From positions 62,001 to 126,000 of the forward strand of contig NZ_FQXH01000005.1 of NCBI RefSeq assembly GCF_900129915.1: DNA of 64,000 bases, read 5' to 3'. Every line of letters begins with the position of its first letter. Positions within the stretch are counted from its first letter, which is position 1. Of the stretch, positions 1 to 7,499 are shown in pieces. Origin of the DNA: Tepidibacter thalassicus DSM 15285 (GTDB taxonomy: Bacteria > Bacillota > Clostridia > Peptostreptococcales > Peptostreptococcaceae). The position numbers and the translations under genes are program-made. A model generated the notes under the pieces. That model was not told the origin of the DNA. It ran no database searches and saw only the letters and a list, made by a program, of their open reading frames with translations.

Positions 1-97
1 AATTTCCATTTGTTTCACCTGCCTTTTTGCATTATTGGTGTAATTCAATATGTAGTATTTGCCAATATATATGGTATTATGCGTTTTTATAAAAAAC

Positions 98-131
98 AAA
101 AAAGTTAGATCTGATTAGACCTAACTTTTTT
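98..131. terminator. Bidirectional intrinsic terminator
   Basis: Inverted repeat with arms AAAAAAGTTAG (98-108) and CTAACTTTTTT (121-131), giving a stem flanked by A and T runs on both strands. It overlaps the 3' end of the leftward copper-amine-oxidase-domain gene and would end its transcript. Confidence 0.7.
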
Positions 132-1103
132 ATTTAAAGAAAAATTTACATCTATAATAAATTGGGTATCTATTTTTTTTTCGTTTTTTGTATTGTGAAT
201 AGTATAGGTAGCAATTTCTCTTATTATTTCATTTTTATCATTTAGATGTATTTCTATTATACAATTATCAAATTCTTTGTTGTTGTAATATATTAAATAT
301 CCAGAATTAGTTTTATTGATAGTGAGTTTGTCGAAATTGAGAATAAGTTTATTATTTAGAGAATTAATTAAACTTAAATCAATATCAAAATAATTGGCAT
401 TTTCAGTATCTTTTTCATTATTCCATTTGTCGATTTTTATATATTTTTTTTCATTTGCATTAATAAATTTATAAGGAATTTGAATATTTGTATTATCAGA
501 TTTTATTAGTTGCATAATACCATTAATGTAGTAATTTTTATTATCTGCTAATCCTTCTATATTATAGTTAAATTGCATTGTATTGATGTCTTCTATTTTT
601 ATATTCATAATCATTTTCATATTAAATTTACCATTGTAATCTGATATTTTTTTTAGTGAATTGTAGATATTATTATGGTTATTATTAATAATGACTGTAT
701 AATTTTTATAATCCCATAGTACATTTGCATTAAGACTTTCGCATATAAATCTTACTGGAGCTAGTGTTTTATTTGATATTATTTTGGGTGGAGTGTCTAA
801 AATTATTAATTTATTGTTTAAATATGCTTCTTTGTTATTTATTTTGAGTTTTATATTTATGTCATTTTTTTTTATGATTACTTCTTTGTTATTTTCAATC
901 CATGAAACTGTTGCTCCAAGTTTTTCGCATATAGTTCTTATTGGTGCGAGTGTTCTATTATTTTCAATTATAGGAGAAACATTGAATTTTAATATTTTAT
1001 TATTTATATTTATTTTTATTTCTTTATTAATAGCTATTATAGGTATATTTGTTATTGATAATAATATTATGGTAAAAATCAAAAAGTAACTAATTTTTTT
1101 CAA
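105..1103 (-). CDS. Secreted/surface protein with copper amine oxidase N-terminal (stalk) domain
   Basis: A 332-residue protein. The N-terminus is basic then hydrophobic (MKKISYFLIFTIILLS), a typical signal peptide for export. Residues about 25-140 carry two copies of the copper amine oxidase N-domain pattern (RTLAPIR...LGATVSW and KTLAPVRFICESLNANVLWD), a beta-rich wall or stalk domain common in clostridia. It has no oxidase catalytic part. The remaining roughly 190 residues are Asn/Lys/Ile-rich and not recognised; they may be a lipoprotein-like beta domain. It is transcribed away from prmA and ends in the terminator at 98-131. Family assignment is confident; function is unknown. Confidence 0.75.
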   Translation of the reverse strand: MKKISYFLIFTIILLSITNIPIIAINKEIKININNKILKFNVSPIIENNRTLAPIRTICEKLGATVSWIENNKEVIIKKNDINIKLKINNKEAYLNNKLIILDTPPKIISNKTLAPVRFICESLNANVLWDYKNYTVIINNNHNNIYNSLKKISDYNGKFNMKMIMNIKIEDINTMQFNYNIEGLADNKNYYINGIMQLIKSDNTNIQIPYKFINANEKKYIKIDKWNNEKDTENANYFDIDLSLINSLNNKLILNFDKLTINKTNSGYLIYYNNKEFDNCIIEIHLNDKNEIIREIATYTIHNTKNEKKIDTQFIIDVNFSLNKKVRSNQI

Positions 1104-1204
1104 ATAAATTCACCTCATATTTATAGGATATAGTGTTTTAATTATATATTAACATAGTACATAGTTGATTTTATTTTAAAATATTATTACAGATAATATT
1201 TGTG

Positions 1205-1233
1205 TAGATTCTTGTCTGAAATTACTGTATAAT
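1205..1233 (+). promoter_or_regulatory. Possible sigma-A promoter for prmA-rsmE-(mtaB)
   Basis: TATAAT at 1228-1233 lies 17 bases after a weak -35, TAGATT (1205-1210), and 49 bases before the prmA start. It lies in the divergent gap 1104-1282, which otherwise holds only AT-rich sequence and the ribosome binding site AAAGGAAGTG before prmA. Confidence 0.4.
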
Positions 1234-1282
1234 AATTACTACAGTTAAGTGGAAAAAATTAATTATAAAAGGAAGTGATTTT

Positions 1283-2224
1283 ATGAAATGGATTGAGATT
1301 ACAATAAAAACTACTACGGAGGCGGTTGAGGCAGTTACAAGTATTCTTTATGAATCTGAAGTAGGTGGAGTAGTAATAGAAGATCCAAATGACTTTTTGT
1401 TTCAAGAAAAAGATGATGCGGATTGGGATTACATAGAAGAAGATGTATTTAATACTGGATATGAGGGAGTTATAATAAAAGCATATCTTTCGGAAGAAAA
1501 AAATGTTGTTGCAGAAGTTGAAATGATTAGAGAAAAAATAAAATTACTTCCAAGTTATGGTTTAGATATAGGAGAAGGAAGTGTAAATATAACTGAAGTA
1601 AATGAAGAAGATTGGGCTAATTCATGGAAACAGTATTATAAACCTAGTAAAGTAGGAGAAAAAATAGTTGTAAAGCCTACTTGGGAAAATTATGATGAAA
1701 AAGAAGGAGAAATAGTAATAGAACTTGATCCGGGAATGGCATTTGGAACGGGAACTCATGAGACTACTACTATGTGTATAAAAGAATTAGAGAAAAGAGT
1801 GAACGATAAAACTATTGTATTTGATATAGGATGTGGAAGTGGAATATTATCTATTGCAGCTGCAAAGCTTAATTCGCCTAAGGTTATAGGTGTAGATCTT
1901 GATCCAGTTGCTGTTAAAGTTTCAAGAGAAAATGTAGCTTTAAATAAAGTTGAGGATGTAGTAGAAATAAGACATGGAAATTTAATGGAAGTAGTTTCAG
2001 AAAAGGCAGATATAGTAGTTGCAAATATTATAGCTGATATAATAATACTTTTATCAAGTGATGTAGGAAAATTTTTAAATAGTAATGGATTGTTTATATC
2101 ATCAGGTATAATATTGGATAAAATAGAAGATGTTAAAGTTGCTCTTTTGAAAAATAAATTTGAGATAATAGATGTAAAAACTATGGGAGAATGGGCAGTA
2201 ATTGTATCTAAAAAGGGTGAGTAA
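1283..2224 (+). CDS. prmA: Ribosomal protein L11 methyltransferase
   Basis: A 313-residue, full-length PrmA, which trimethylates ribosomal protein L11 using S-adenosylmethionine in the cytoplasm. The N-terminal substrate-recognition domain (MKWIEITI...) is followed by a class I methyltransferase fold. Visible motifs are DPGMAFGTGTHETT (about residues 150-163), the SAM-binding VFDIGCGSGILSIAAAKL (about 179-196) and VVANIIADII (about 250), the usual PrmA signature. The ATG follows AAAGGAAGTGATTTT. It ends 2 bases before rsmE, so the two are co-transcribed. This is the canonical prmA-rsmE-mtaB order of Firmicutes. Confidence 0.95.
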   Translation: MKWIEITIKTTTEAVEAVTSILYESEVGGVVIEDPNDFLFQEKDDADWDYIEEDVFNTGYEGVIIKAYLSEEKNVVAEVEMIREKIKLLPSYGLDIGEGSVNITEVNEEDWANSWKQYYKPSKVGEKIVVKPTWENYDEKEGEIVIELDPGMAFGTGTHETTTMCIKELEKRVNDKTIVFDIGCGSGILSIAAAKLNSPKVIGVDLDPVAVKVSRENVALNKVEDVVEIRHGNLMEVVSEKADIVVANIIADIIILLSSDVGKFLNSNGLFISSGIILDKIEDVKVALLKNKFEIIDVKTMGEWAVIVSKKGE

Positions 2225-2226
2225 AG

Positions 2227-2976
2227 TTGGATAGGTTTTTTGTTGATTTAAAAAATATAAATTTGGATAAAAAACAGTGTTTTATAGAAGGTGAAGATGT
2301 AAAGCACATATCTAAAGTTTTAAGATGTAATATAGGAGATAAACTGGAAATATGTGATAAAAACAACAATGAATATGTGTGTGAAATAAGTGATATAACT
2401 AAAAAACAAGTTTTTTTAAATATAATAGAAAAAGTAAATGTAAATAGAGAATCTGATATAAAAGTAAAAGTGTATCAAGGGCTTCCTAAAGGACAGAAAA
2501 TGGATTTAATACTCCAAAAATTAACTGAGATTGGTGTAGTTGAAATTATACCTGTTGTAACTAAAAGAAGTGTTGTAAAAATTGATAATAAAAAAGATAA
2601 AAAAATTGAAAGATGGGAAAGAATAATATATGAAGCGGCAAAACAAAGTAAAAGAGGGATTATTCCTAAAGTAAAAGGGCCATTAAATTTTAAAGAGGCT
2701 CTTTTAGATATGAAAAATAATGATTTGAATTTAATTCCCTATGAAAAAGAATATTTAAAATCTATTAAAAGTGTTTTAAGAAATATAAATGTTAATTCAA
2801 TAGGAATTTTTATAGGTCCAGAGGGAGGATTTGAAGAAGAAGAAATAGATGAATTTAAAAATATAGGAGGAATTTTAGTAAGTTTAGGTCCTAGAATTTT
2901 AAGAACAGAAACGGCATCTATAGTAGCAACATCTATAGTACTTTACGAACTTTCTGATTTAAAAGGAGATGAGTAA
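2227..2976 (+). CDS. rsmE: 16S rRNA (uracil(1498)-N(3))-methyltransferase
   Basis: A 249-residue RsmE, a SPOUT-class SAM-dependent methyltransferase acting on U1498 of 16S rRNA in the assembled 30S subunit. Visible are the N-terminal PUA-like segment (DVKHISKVLR), the middle QKLTEIGV and the C-terminal knot motifs IGPEGGFEEEEID (about residues 196-208) and LGPRILRTETA (about 220-230). The start is TTG at 2227, preceded by AAAAAGGGTGAG. The 3' end carries the ribosome binding site AAAGGAG of the original mtaB, whose TTG begins 2 bases after the stop. Confidence 0.95.
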   Translation: MDRFFVDLKNINLDKKQCFIEGEDVKHISKVLRCNIGDKLEICDKNNNEYVCEISDITKKQVFLNIIEKVNVNRESDIKVKVYQGLPKGQKMDLILQKLTEIGVVEIIPVVTKRSVVKIDNKKDKKIERWERIIYEAAKQSKRGIIPKVKGPLNFKEALLDMKNNDLNLIPYEKEYLKSIKSVLRNINVNSIGIFIGPEGGFEEEEIDEFKNIGGILVSLGPRILRTETASIVATSIVLYELSDLKGDE

Positions 2977-2977
2977 T

Positions 2978-3010
2978 TTGAAGAAAGTCGCATTTTATAC
3001 TCTGGGGTGA
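2978..3010 (+). pseudogene. mtaB: 5' remnant of the original mtaB, cut by prophage insertion
   Basis: TTG at 2978 with ribosome binding site AAAGGAG inside rsmE opens a frame reading MKKVAFYTLG and then meets TGA at 3008-3010. This is the usual start of MtaB (M-K-K-V-A-F-Y-T-L-G-C-K-V-N-Q). The Cys codon TGT has become TGA because phage DNA follows TG. The rest of the gene lies 41 kb away, starting at the same Leu-Gly-Cys position (44181-44189). Only a 10-residue peptide can be made here. Confidence 0.9.
3002..3010. other. attL: left host/prophage junction
   Basis: Sequence CTGGGGTGA, the Leu-Gly codons of mtaB followed by a phage-derived A. Aligned by codon with TTAGGTTGT at 44181-44189, the junctions share GG and TG only. 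A 2-base crossover is normal for large serine recombinases, so exchange probably occurred at the GG (3005-3006) or TG (3008-3009). The longer match TAAAGTAAAT near both ends is out of register and would not rebuild mtaB. Confidence 0.75.
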
Positions 3011-3073
3011 CCGAAAGTTAAAGTAAATATGATTGCTCCTATGCCTTGATAGATAAGGCTTTGGGCAAATGGC

Positions 3074-3109
3074 AAAAAGACCACTATTTTGATTAAGTGG
3101 TCTTTTTTT
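3074..3109. terminator. Bidirectional terminator at prophage left end
   Basis: Arms AAAAAGACCACT (3074-3085) and AGTGGTCTTTTTTT (3096-3109) with a 10-base loop. On the minus strand it ends the integrase transcript, whose stop codon is in the loop. On the plus strand it would stop transcription arriving from prmA-rsmE and the mtaB remnant, isolating the phage. Confidence 0.85.
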
Positions 3110-5012
3110 CTTTCAAAAAATATCTAGTTGCAACGGAATTTCCTTTTTTCTCAACAATTCCTCTATCAACAAATTCTTTAAGGATAGAACCAGCACCAGT
3201 GCGCCCCATTCCTATAAGGTCCTCAACCTCTTTTCTTGATACTGATTCGTGTTCTTTAAGGTACTGTATAAGTATTGGCTCATAAGAACGATAAAGAAAC
3301 TTTTGTTTTGGACGCATTTTCTGTTTTTCTTTAGCTTTATAAAGGAATTTATGAGTAATTCCATTTTGAAAAGTGATAGAATGTACTCTTTTATCAACGA
3401 CAATAATTTTATCAATAACAGTTTGTATGAAATCTTGTATTAAAGTCTTATCAACAACCTCTAAAAGTTCTCTATAATCAATATTTCTTTTTCCGGAAAG
3501 ATGTTTACTCATTAAAAAATTACTTGCTTTATTTAAGAAAGCAACATCGGTTGTTAATCTCATATCGGCATTTCTTCTATGGAGTTCTGAAAGTTTCTCA
3601 TTTACTCTTTCGAGGTGCTGTGTTAGGTCACGTTTTTTGAATAAAAAGTCTTTATTGGACATAGCTTCATCGGAAAATAGGAATAAATCTTCAAGTCGCT
3701 TCAATGCTTTTTCATACTTCATTTTTTCTTTCTTTAAAGATTCTAGTTCTAAGTTTTCAGCGGATTCCTCTTCATTGGAATTATTATAAGCTTTATCATC
3801 GAAACCAACAGCAAAGGCGATGTATGTTTCTTCAAGACCTTTTCTATCAATACATTCCACATCTACAAAAGATTTACCGCGCAAAAGTATTCTCTCAATA
3901 TCGCGAAGAGAATGCTTTTGTGTAATTTTATTTTGCAAATTAGTAAAGTTTGAAATATAGTTCAATACAAAAGGCATTAATGTTATATCACTAACAAAAT
4001 TATTGCAATTACGGGTATTCTCTGTAAAATGATTTGAATAACAAGTATATCTTGATGGTCTGTAACCGTCTTTTCTCGCTCTGTCAAGCCCTGCATTCAT
4101 GCCTAAACCGCATTTGCCACAAAATAATATTTTTGAAAATATATGAGTGTTGGTGTTAGCTCTTTGAAATTCTCCGTTCCCCTTATAATTATCAGATAAC
4201 ATTTTATTAACCTTCTCAAATTGCTCCTTTGAAATGAAACCCGGGTGATTATTTTCAACGACAACCCATTCTTTTTCATCCTTCCAACGCCTGTTAGGGC
4301 TATTCTTTACATTGTACCTGTAAGTACCTATATAAAACGGATTTCTCAATATATCATTTACGGTTTTAGCGGTCCACTTTCCACCACGTTTGGTTTTTAC
4401 TTGCTCTGAATTTAATTGAAAGGCAACTTTAGAGGTAGAAGCTTTTTTCTCGTATAAGTCATATATATATTTAACCGTTTTTGCTTCCTCTTCATCTATT
4501 ACAGGGAATTTTTTCTCTTTTGACCATTTATACCCCAGAGGAACAGTTGCACCATTCCATAACCCTTTTTCGGCTCGTGAAAGCATTATTGAGAAAACAC
4601 GTTCAGCGGTCAACTTGCGTTCAAGTTCTGCGAATACTAGAATTATTTTCAACATGGCTTCACCCATGGCGGAAGAGGTATCGAATTGCTCGTTTTTAGA
4701 AATAAAGGTTACGCCATAATCCTTTAATTCGTCATACATTTCGGTAAAGTCTTTCAGATTTCTTGAAATCCTATCAATTTTCCATACCAGCAAATGTGAA
4801 AATTCGTTATTCTTTATGCGAGACATCATTTCTTGATATTTTGGTCTATCAGTATTTTTGGCGGAATACCCAGCGTCCTCAAATATTTCAAAATCATCAA
4901 TACCCAACACGTATTTTGAGTAATTAGACAATTCTTGACGCTGGAAGGGTAAAGAATCTTTATCTATTTGATGTGATGTTGAAACTCTTATATACAAAGC
5001 GGCTTTTTTCAA
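3093..5012 (-). CDS. int: Large serine recombinase (phage integrase)
   Basis: About 639 residues. The N-terminal resolvase domain starts ALYIRVSTSHQ with catalytic Ser11, followed by LVWKIDRISRN and the LERKLTAERV helix (to about 150). Next come the recombinase domain (PLGYKW...RNPFYIGTYRY), a zinc ribbon (CGKCG...C...C, about 300-340), a long coiled coil (about 425-470) and an unusual C-terminal segment of about 65 residues resembling a winged helix. It integrates and, with a directionality factor, excises the prophage at mtaB. TTG at 5012 is chosen because AAGGGAG sits 8 bases upstream; ATGs at 5018 and 5030 are poorly spaced. Confidence 0.93.
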   Translation of the reverse strand: MKKAALYIRVSTSHQIDKDSLPFQRQELSNYSKYVLGIDDFEIFEDAGYSAKNTDRPKYQEMMSRIKNNEFSHLLVWKIDRISRNLKDFTEMYDELKDYGVTFISKNEQFDTSSAMGEAMLKIILVFAELERKLTAERVFSIMLSRAEKGLWNGATVPLGYKWSKEKKFPVIDEEEAKTVKYIYDLYEKKASTSKVAFQLNSEQVKTKRGGKWTAKTVNDILRNPFYIGTYRYNVKNSPNRRWKDEKEWVVVENNHPGFISKEQFEKVNKMLSDNYKGNGEFQRANTNTHIFSKILFCGKCGLGMNAGLDRARKDGYRPSRYTCYSNHFTENTRNCNNFVSDITLMPFVLNYISNFTNLQNKITQKHSLRDIERILLRGKSFVDVECIDRKGLEETYIAFAVGFDDKAYNNSNEEESAENLELESLKKEKMKYEKALKRLEDLFLFSDEAMSNKDFLFKKRDLTQHLERVNEKLSELHRRNADMRLTTDVAFLNKASNFLMSKHLSGKRNIDYRELLEVVDKTLIQDFIQTVIDKIIVVDKRVHSITFQNGITHKFLYKAKEKQKMRPKQKFLYRSYEPILIQYLKEHESVSRKEVEDLIGMGRTGAGSILKEFVDRGIVEKKGNSVATRYFLKEKKTT

Positions 5013-5038
5013 GTACATAACTCCCTTCATAAAAATAT

Positions 5039-5062
5039 AACCTCATGTTTATGCACGAGGTT
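5039..5062 (-). terminator. Possible minus-strand terminator upstream of int
   Basis: Hairpin with arms AACCTC (5039-5044) and GAGGTT (5057-5062). On the minus strand it is followed by TATATTTTT. It could reduce read-through from the repressor/PH-like gene into int; the T run is interrupted, so confidence is low. Confidence 0.35.
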
Positions 5063-5073
5063 TTGAGAAAATT

Positions 5074-5583
5074 TTAGACTTCAATATTTAATAAACGATG
5101 AATTTCTTTATGAACTTCCGGATTATTTCTATATTGTTTTATAACTAACTTTTCTATATCAGAATATTCATAGTCAGATTCTTCGCGAGTTGTAGAAATT
5201 TCATCAATTTTATTATTAGATTTTAAGTATTTTTGGCGCGCTTTAGAAATTTTAGAAACGACTTTTGGAAGTTTATCACCAGTAAAAACAGCAGTGCATT
5301 CAATTCCGTTAGCGTCATAATCAATCAAGAGATAATTTGTAACAACCTTTGTTTTCTTTTTTGCAGCTAAAGCAAAAATTCCAAGCGCAAGAACTCTCGT
5401 TAGAGTAACATCCTTGGATATCTGTTCATCGGTTTTCATGGAAATATTTTTAATATTATCATACGGTATAACAATACTTTTTGAAAATCCGCGAATAATT
5501 TTAATTGAATCTGGAAAAGCGACAATTTCCACAACGCCTGCTTTGGGAATTTCCGGAATACCTCCACAATAATTAACAGCCAT
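5074..5583 (-). CDS. Hypothetical phage protein, possible PH-like domain
   Basis: 169 residues. The first 110 or so are beta-rich with alternating hydrophobics (VVEIVAFPDSIKIIRGF, SIVIPYDNIKNISM), a pattern I associate with bacterial PH-like domains; this is inference. The C-terminal tail is charged (SNNKIDEISTTREESDYEYSD) and probably disordered then helical. The ATG follows TTAGGAGGTTTCAAG. It lies between integrase and repressor on the same strand, so it is probably expressed in the lysogen. Specific function unknown. Confidence 0.6.
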   Translation of the reverse strand: MAVNYCGGIPEIPKAGVVEIVAFPDSIKIIRGFSKSIVIPYDNIKNISMKTDEQISKDVTLTRVLALGIFALAAKKKTKVVTNYLLIDYDANGIECTAVFTGDKLPKVVSKISKARQKYLKSNNKIDEISTTREESDYEYSDIEKLVIKQYRNNPEVHKEIHRLLNIEV

Positions 5584-5623
5584 CTTGAAACCTCCTAATC
5601 ATTTTATTTTGCAGTTTAATGTT

Positions 5624-6181
5624 TTAACCCAAGCTTTCTTTTCGCTCGTCTAAAACTAATGATGTTTTCCCTTTTTTCTCCGCCTCTAATTCAAGACGGT
5701 ATGCATTCAATTCTTTTTCGATTGAATCTTCTTCATTTTGGGACATATTCTGCTTTTTTTCTAACACATTCTCTTTGGTAGCGGCAATTTCTTCATCGCT
5801 ATTAATGGCTTTAGCGAGAGAATAGACATAATCTTTAATCACTTTTCTCTGTTCTTCTCCTAGTTTTAAATAACTTTCTATAATTTTTTTATCAAGTGAA
5901 TCAAGATTATATTCGGTTGATAGTTTTGAAATAATAGTTGAATCATTTTCGATAAACATTTCTCCTTTTCCAAAACGAAGCCATTCTTCATTTACGGAAA
6001 ATTCACGGCAGATATCTTTGATAATTCTATCTGTTACTTTTTTAGTTCTTTTACGTTCAATATCAGACAAAGAGCCTTGTCTTATTCCTAGTTTAGCAGA
6101 CATTTCACTTTGATTAATATTAAGGACACGTTCCCTTAAATATTTAATTCTTTCATGAATGTCAAATGAATAATTTCCCAT
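5624..6181 (-). CDS. XRE-family transcriptional regulator, probable prophage CI-type repressor
   Basis: About 185 residues. An N-terminal helix-turn-helix of the Cro/CI type spans about 6-70 (IKYLRERVLNINQSEMSAKL, QGSLSDIER, SVNEEWLRFGKGEMF). A helical linker and a charged C-terminus follow, with no LexA-type autocleavage domain visible. The ATG at 6181 is chosen over one six codons upstream because TTGGAGGTGAAATT directly precedes it. It is expected to bind the inverted repeats at 6200-6300 and keep the lytic genes off. Its own promoter lies at 6213-6241. Confidence 0.85.
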   Translation of the reverse strand: MGNYSFDIHERIKYLRERVLNINQSEMSAKLGIRQGSLSDIERKRTKKVTDRIIKDICREFSVNEEWLRFGKGEMFIENDSTIISKLSTEYNLDSLDKKIIESYLKLGEEQRKVIKDYVYSLAKAINSDEEIAATKENVLEKKQNMSQNEEDSIEKELNAYRLELEAEKKGKTSLVLDERKESLG

Positions 6182-6212
6182 AATTTCACCTCCAATCACT
6201 TATAATAATTCT

Positions 6213-6241
6213 ATTATAATATAGGCTATCTATAAAAACAA
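6213..6241 (-). promoter_or_regulatory. Repressor promoter (leftward)
   Basis: On the minus strand: TTGTTT (6241-6236), a 17-base spacer, then TATAAT (6218-6213), about 32 bases upstream of the repressor ATG. The spacer contains TATAG/CTATA half-sites like those in the operator region, suggesting autoregulation. Confidence 0.7.
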
Positions 6242-6255
6242 TAGGAAAACGATAA

Positions 6256-6292
6256 AATATAGGTTGACTTTATAGGCAACCTATATTAATAT
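6256..6292 (+). promoter_or_regulatory. Operator inverted repeat overlapping the rightward promoter
   Basis: A perfect 11-bp inverted repeat, AATATAGGTTG (6256-6266) and CAACCTATATT (6277-6287), with a 10-base spacer. Embedded in it is a rightward promoter, TTGACT (6264-6269), 17 bases, TAATAT (6287-6292). Further ATATAGG half-sites lie at about 6219-6225 and 6291-6297. Repressor bound here would cover both -35 and -10. The only rightward genes start at 6867, so the transcript would run antisense through the SWIM gene. Confidence 0.7.
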
Positions 6293-6327
6293 ATAGGTAT
6301 ACTATAAAACAAATGGAAGCGAGAAAG

Positions 6328-6355
6328 AAGAAAAACCCCGTACAAAAGCACGGGG
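6328..6355 (-). terminator. Minus-strand terminator after the SWIM gene
   Basis: Stem ACGGGG/CCCCGT (6350-6355 with 6336-6341) followed on the minus strand by TTTTTCTT. It has no T run on the plus strand, so it should stop the leftward SWIM transcript but let the rightward early transcript pass. Confidence 0.8.
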
Positions 6356-6363
6356 CAAAAGAA

Positions 6364-6756
6364 TTACTTACTTTGTAGAGCATTAACAATCTTATTGAAT
6401 TTTTCAATAGAAATAGCACCATTTAGATAATATTCCTTGTAACGTTCAATTTCATTTTGGATATTATCTTTGAAAGCCTTGGAAGCTTTTCTATTGATTT
6501 TAGGTAAATCATCAAGAAAACCGAGTTCAAAAGCTAGACGATATATATGCTTACACGGTAACTGTCTAGTTTCAAAATCATAACAAGTGCAACTATTAAG
6601 AGTTACATTATAGATTCCGCTAGAACCTATAATTTTAGCGGTTTTCTCTTTAGAATTTACACTGACGTTTTGAGGCTTGATTTTCTGCATAGTAGCAATT
6701 CTTTTGATTTGGTCATGGTTTTCATGAATAGAGTTGTCCCAATTTCCAAAATTCAT
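6364..6756 (-). CDS. SWIM zinc finger protein
   Basis: 130 residues. The central part reads CTCYDFETRQLPCKH (about 74-88), a C-x-C-x(n)-C-x-H SWIM zinc-binding motif, preceded by two beta strands (AKIIGSSGIYNVTLNSC). The C-terminal helices are lysine- and glutamate-rich. SWIM domains bind DNA or protein partners, but no enzyme domain is attached. ATG at 6756 follows AGAAGGGGCAATACC; an upstream in-frame start at 6816 lacks a ribosome binding site. It is a monocistronic gene opposite to the early operon, between repressor and early genes, so it may be expressed in the lysogen. Role unknown. Confidence 0.75.
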   Translation of the reverse strand: MNFGNWDNSIHENHDQIKRIATMQKIKPQNVSVNSKEKTAKIIGSSGIYNVTLNSCTCYDFETRQLPCKHIYRLAFELGFLDDLPKINRKASKAFKDNIQNEIERYKEYYLNGAISIEKFNKIVNALQSK

Positions 6757-6866
6757 GGTATTGCCCCTTCTAATCTGTATTTCAATCTGGCAGGATTGAT
6801 AAATATAGTATAGCAAAGGGGAAGGGAGAAATAAAGATATTCAGAAGTTGAGAGGAGGTGATAAAT

Positions 6867-7073
6867 TTGAAAACGCACGACATTAAAAAAATTATGATGG
6901 GACTATGTGTTGATGAAAGTCAAACGCCGGGAATTAGGATTGAAGTTGTAATGGATGGGATACCGGAAGAACTACAACGAAAAATGGAAGCAGAAATCAA
7001 AGAGTTTGAAGAAAAAGCAATGGACATTGTAACGGCGGCATCCGAAACAATGTCCAGCAAAATCACTAAATAG
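6867..7073 (+). CDS. Hypothetical early phage protein
   Basis: 68 residues, starting at TTG 6867 directly after AGAGGAGGTGATAAAT, a near-perfect ribosome binding site; GTG at 6858 would sit inside it. The product is acidic and mostly helical in its second half (EELQRKMEAEIKEFEEKAMD). First gene of the rightward early operon. Its last 8 bases overlap the convergent zinc-ribbon gene. No family recognised. Confidence 0.6.
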   Translation: MKTHDIKKIMMGLCVDESQTPGIRIEVVMDGIPEELQRKMEAEIKEFEEKAMDIVTAASETMSSKITK

Positions 7074-7239
7074 TATAAACAACCGATGAACCACAACTAC
7101 AAGGCTCAATAGTCCCGGTATGTGGATAAAGAATAGTTTTTAGAAATTTGTTGCAGTTATAACAAAAATATTTTCCGGATGGCAATTTGAGAAGGTTTCC
7201 GGAAGAATCAACCGTTTGAAAAGTTTTCTTTATACCCAA
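7066..7239 (-). CDS. Small zinc-ribbon protein on the opposite strand
   Basis: 57 residues with CYNC and CSCG pairs about 24 residues apart, a probable treble-clef or zinc-ribbon. Start TTG at 7239 follows GGAAGGGGGTG on the minus strand. It has its own promoter (TTTTAC, 16 bases, TATAAT at 7268-7263) flanked by a perfect inverted repeat, so it is independently controlled within an otherwise rightward operon. Function unknown; the size and control resemble small phage regulators. Confidence 0.6.
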   Translation of the reverse strand: MGIKKTFQTVDSSGNLLKLPSGKYFCYNCNKFLKTILYPHTGTIEPCSCGSSVVYTI

Positions 7240-7254
7240 AATAAACACCCCCTT

Positions 7255-7290
7255 CCAATTAAATTATACACCATTAATTGGAAAGTAAAA
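7255..7290 (-). promoter_or_regulatory. Promoter with inverted-repeat operator for the small zinc-ribbon gene
   Basis: Arms CCAATTAA (7255-7262) and TTAATTGG (7274-7281) bracket the minus-strand -10 TATAAT (7268-7263); the -35-like TTTTAC is at 7290-7285. The operator lies just upstream of the next rightward gene, so it could affect both strands. Confidence 0.55.
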
Positions 7291-7308
7291 TATAGGAGGT
7301 ATGAAAGT

Positions 7309-7479
7309 ATGAAGCATGGCAAGAACCCAACTCGAGCGCAAAAGAAAAGAATAAAAGAGATGGGATTGAATTTTAAGAATTGGCTAGTGATAAAAGATAC
7401 ACCAGACTTATTCCAAATAGTAAATAGAGTATCTGGAAATATAAGAACCAAAAATAAGAGATTAGAGGTCGGGAGATAA
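7309..7479 (+). CDS. DUF6906-like small phage protein
   Basis: 56 residues, MKHGKNPTRAQKKRIKEMGL then NWLVIKDTPDLFQIVNR and SGNIR. This basic N-terminus plus NW-L-V-x-K pattern matches the small DUF6906 proteins of Firmicutes phages as I remember them. ATG at 7309 follows ATAGGAGGT; the ATG at 7301 stops after three codons. Function unknown. Confidence 0.7.
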   Translation: MKHGKNPTRAQKKRIKEMGLNFKNWLVIKDTPDLFQIVNRVSGNIRTKNKRLEVGR

Positions 7480-7499
7480 AAACAGAGGAGGGAGAGGGA

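Noticed and set aside
784..1089. Hydrophobic plus-strand frame of 101 codons
   Set aside because: It is antisense to the copper amine oxidase N-domain gene, which has clear domain motifs and a signal peptide. The hydrophobicity is an artefact of AT-rich complement.
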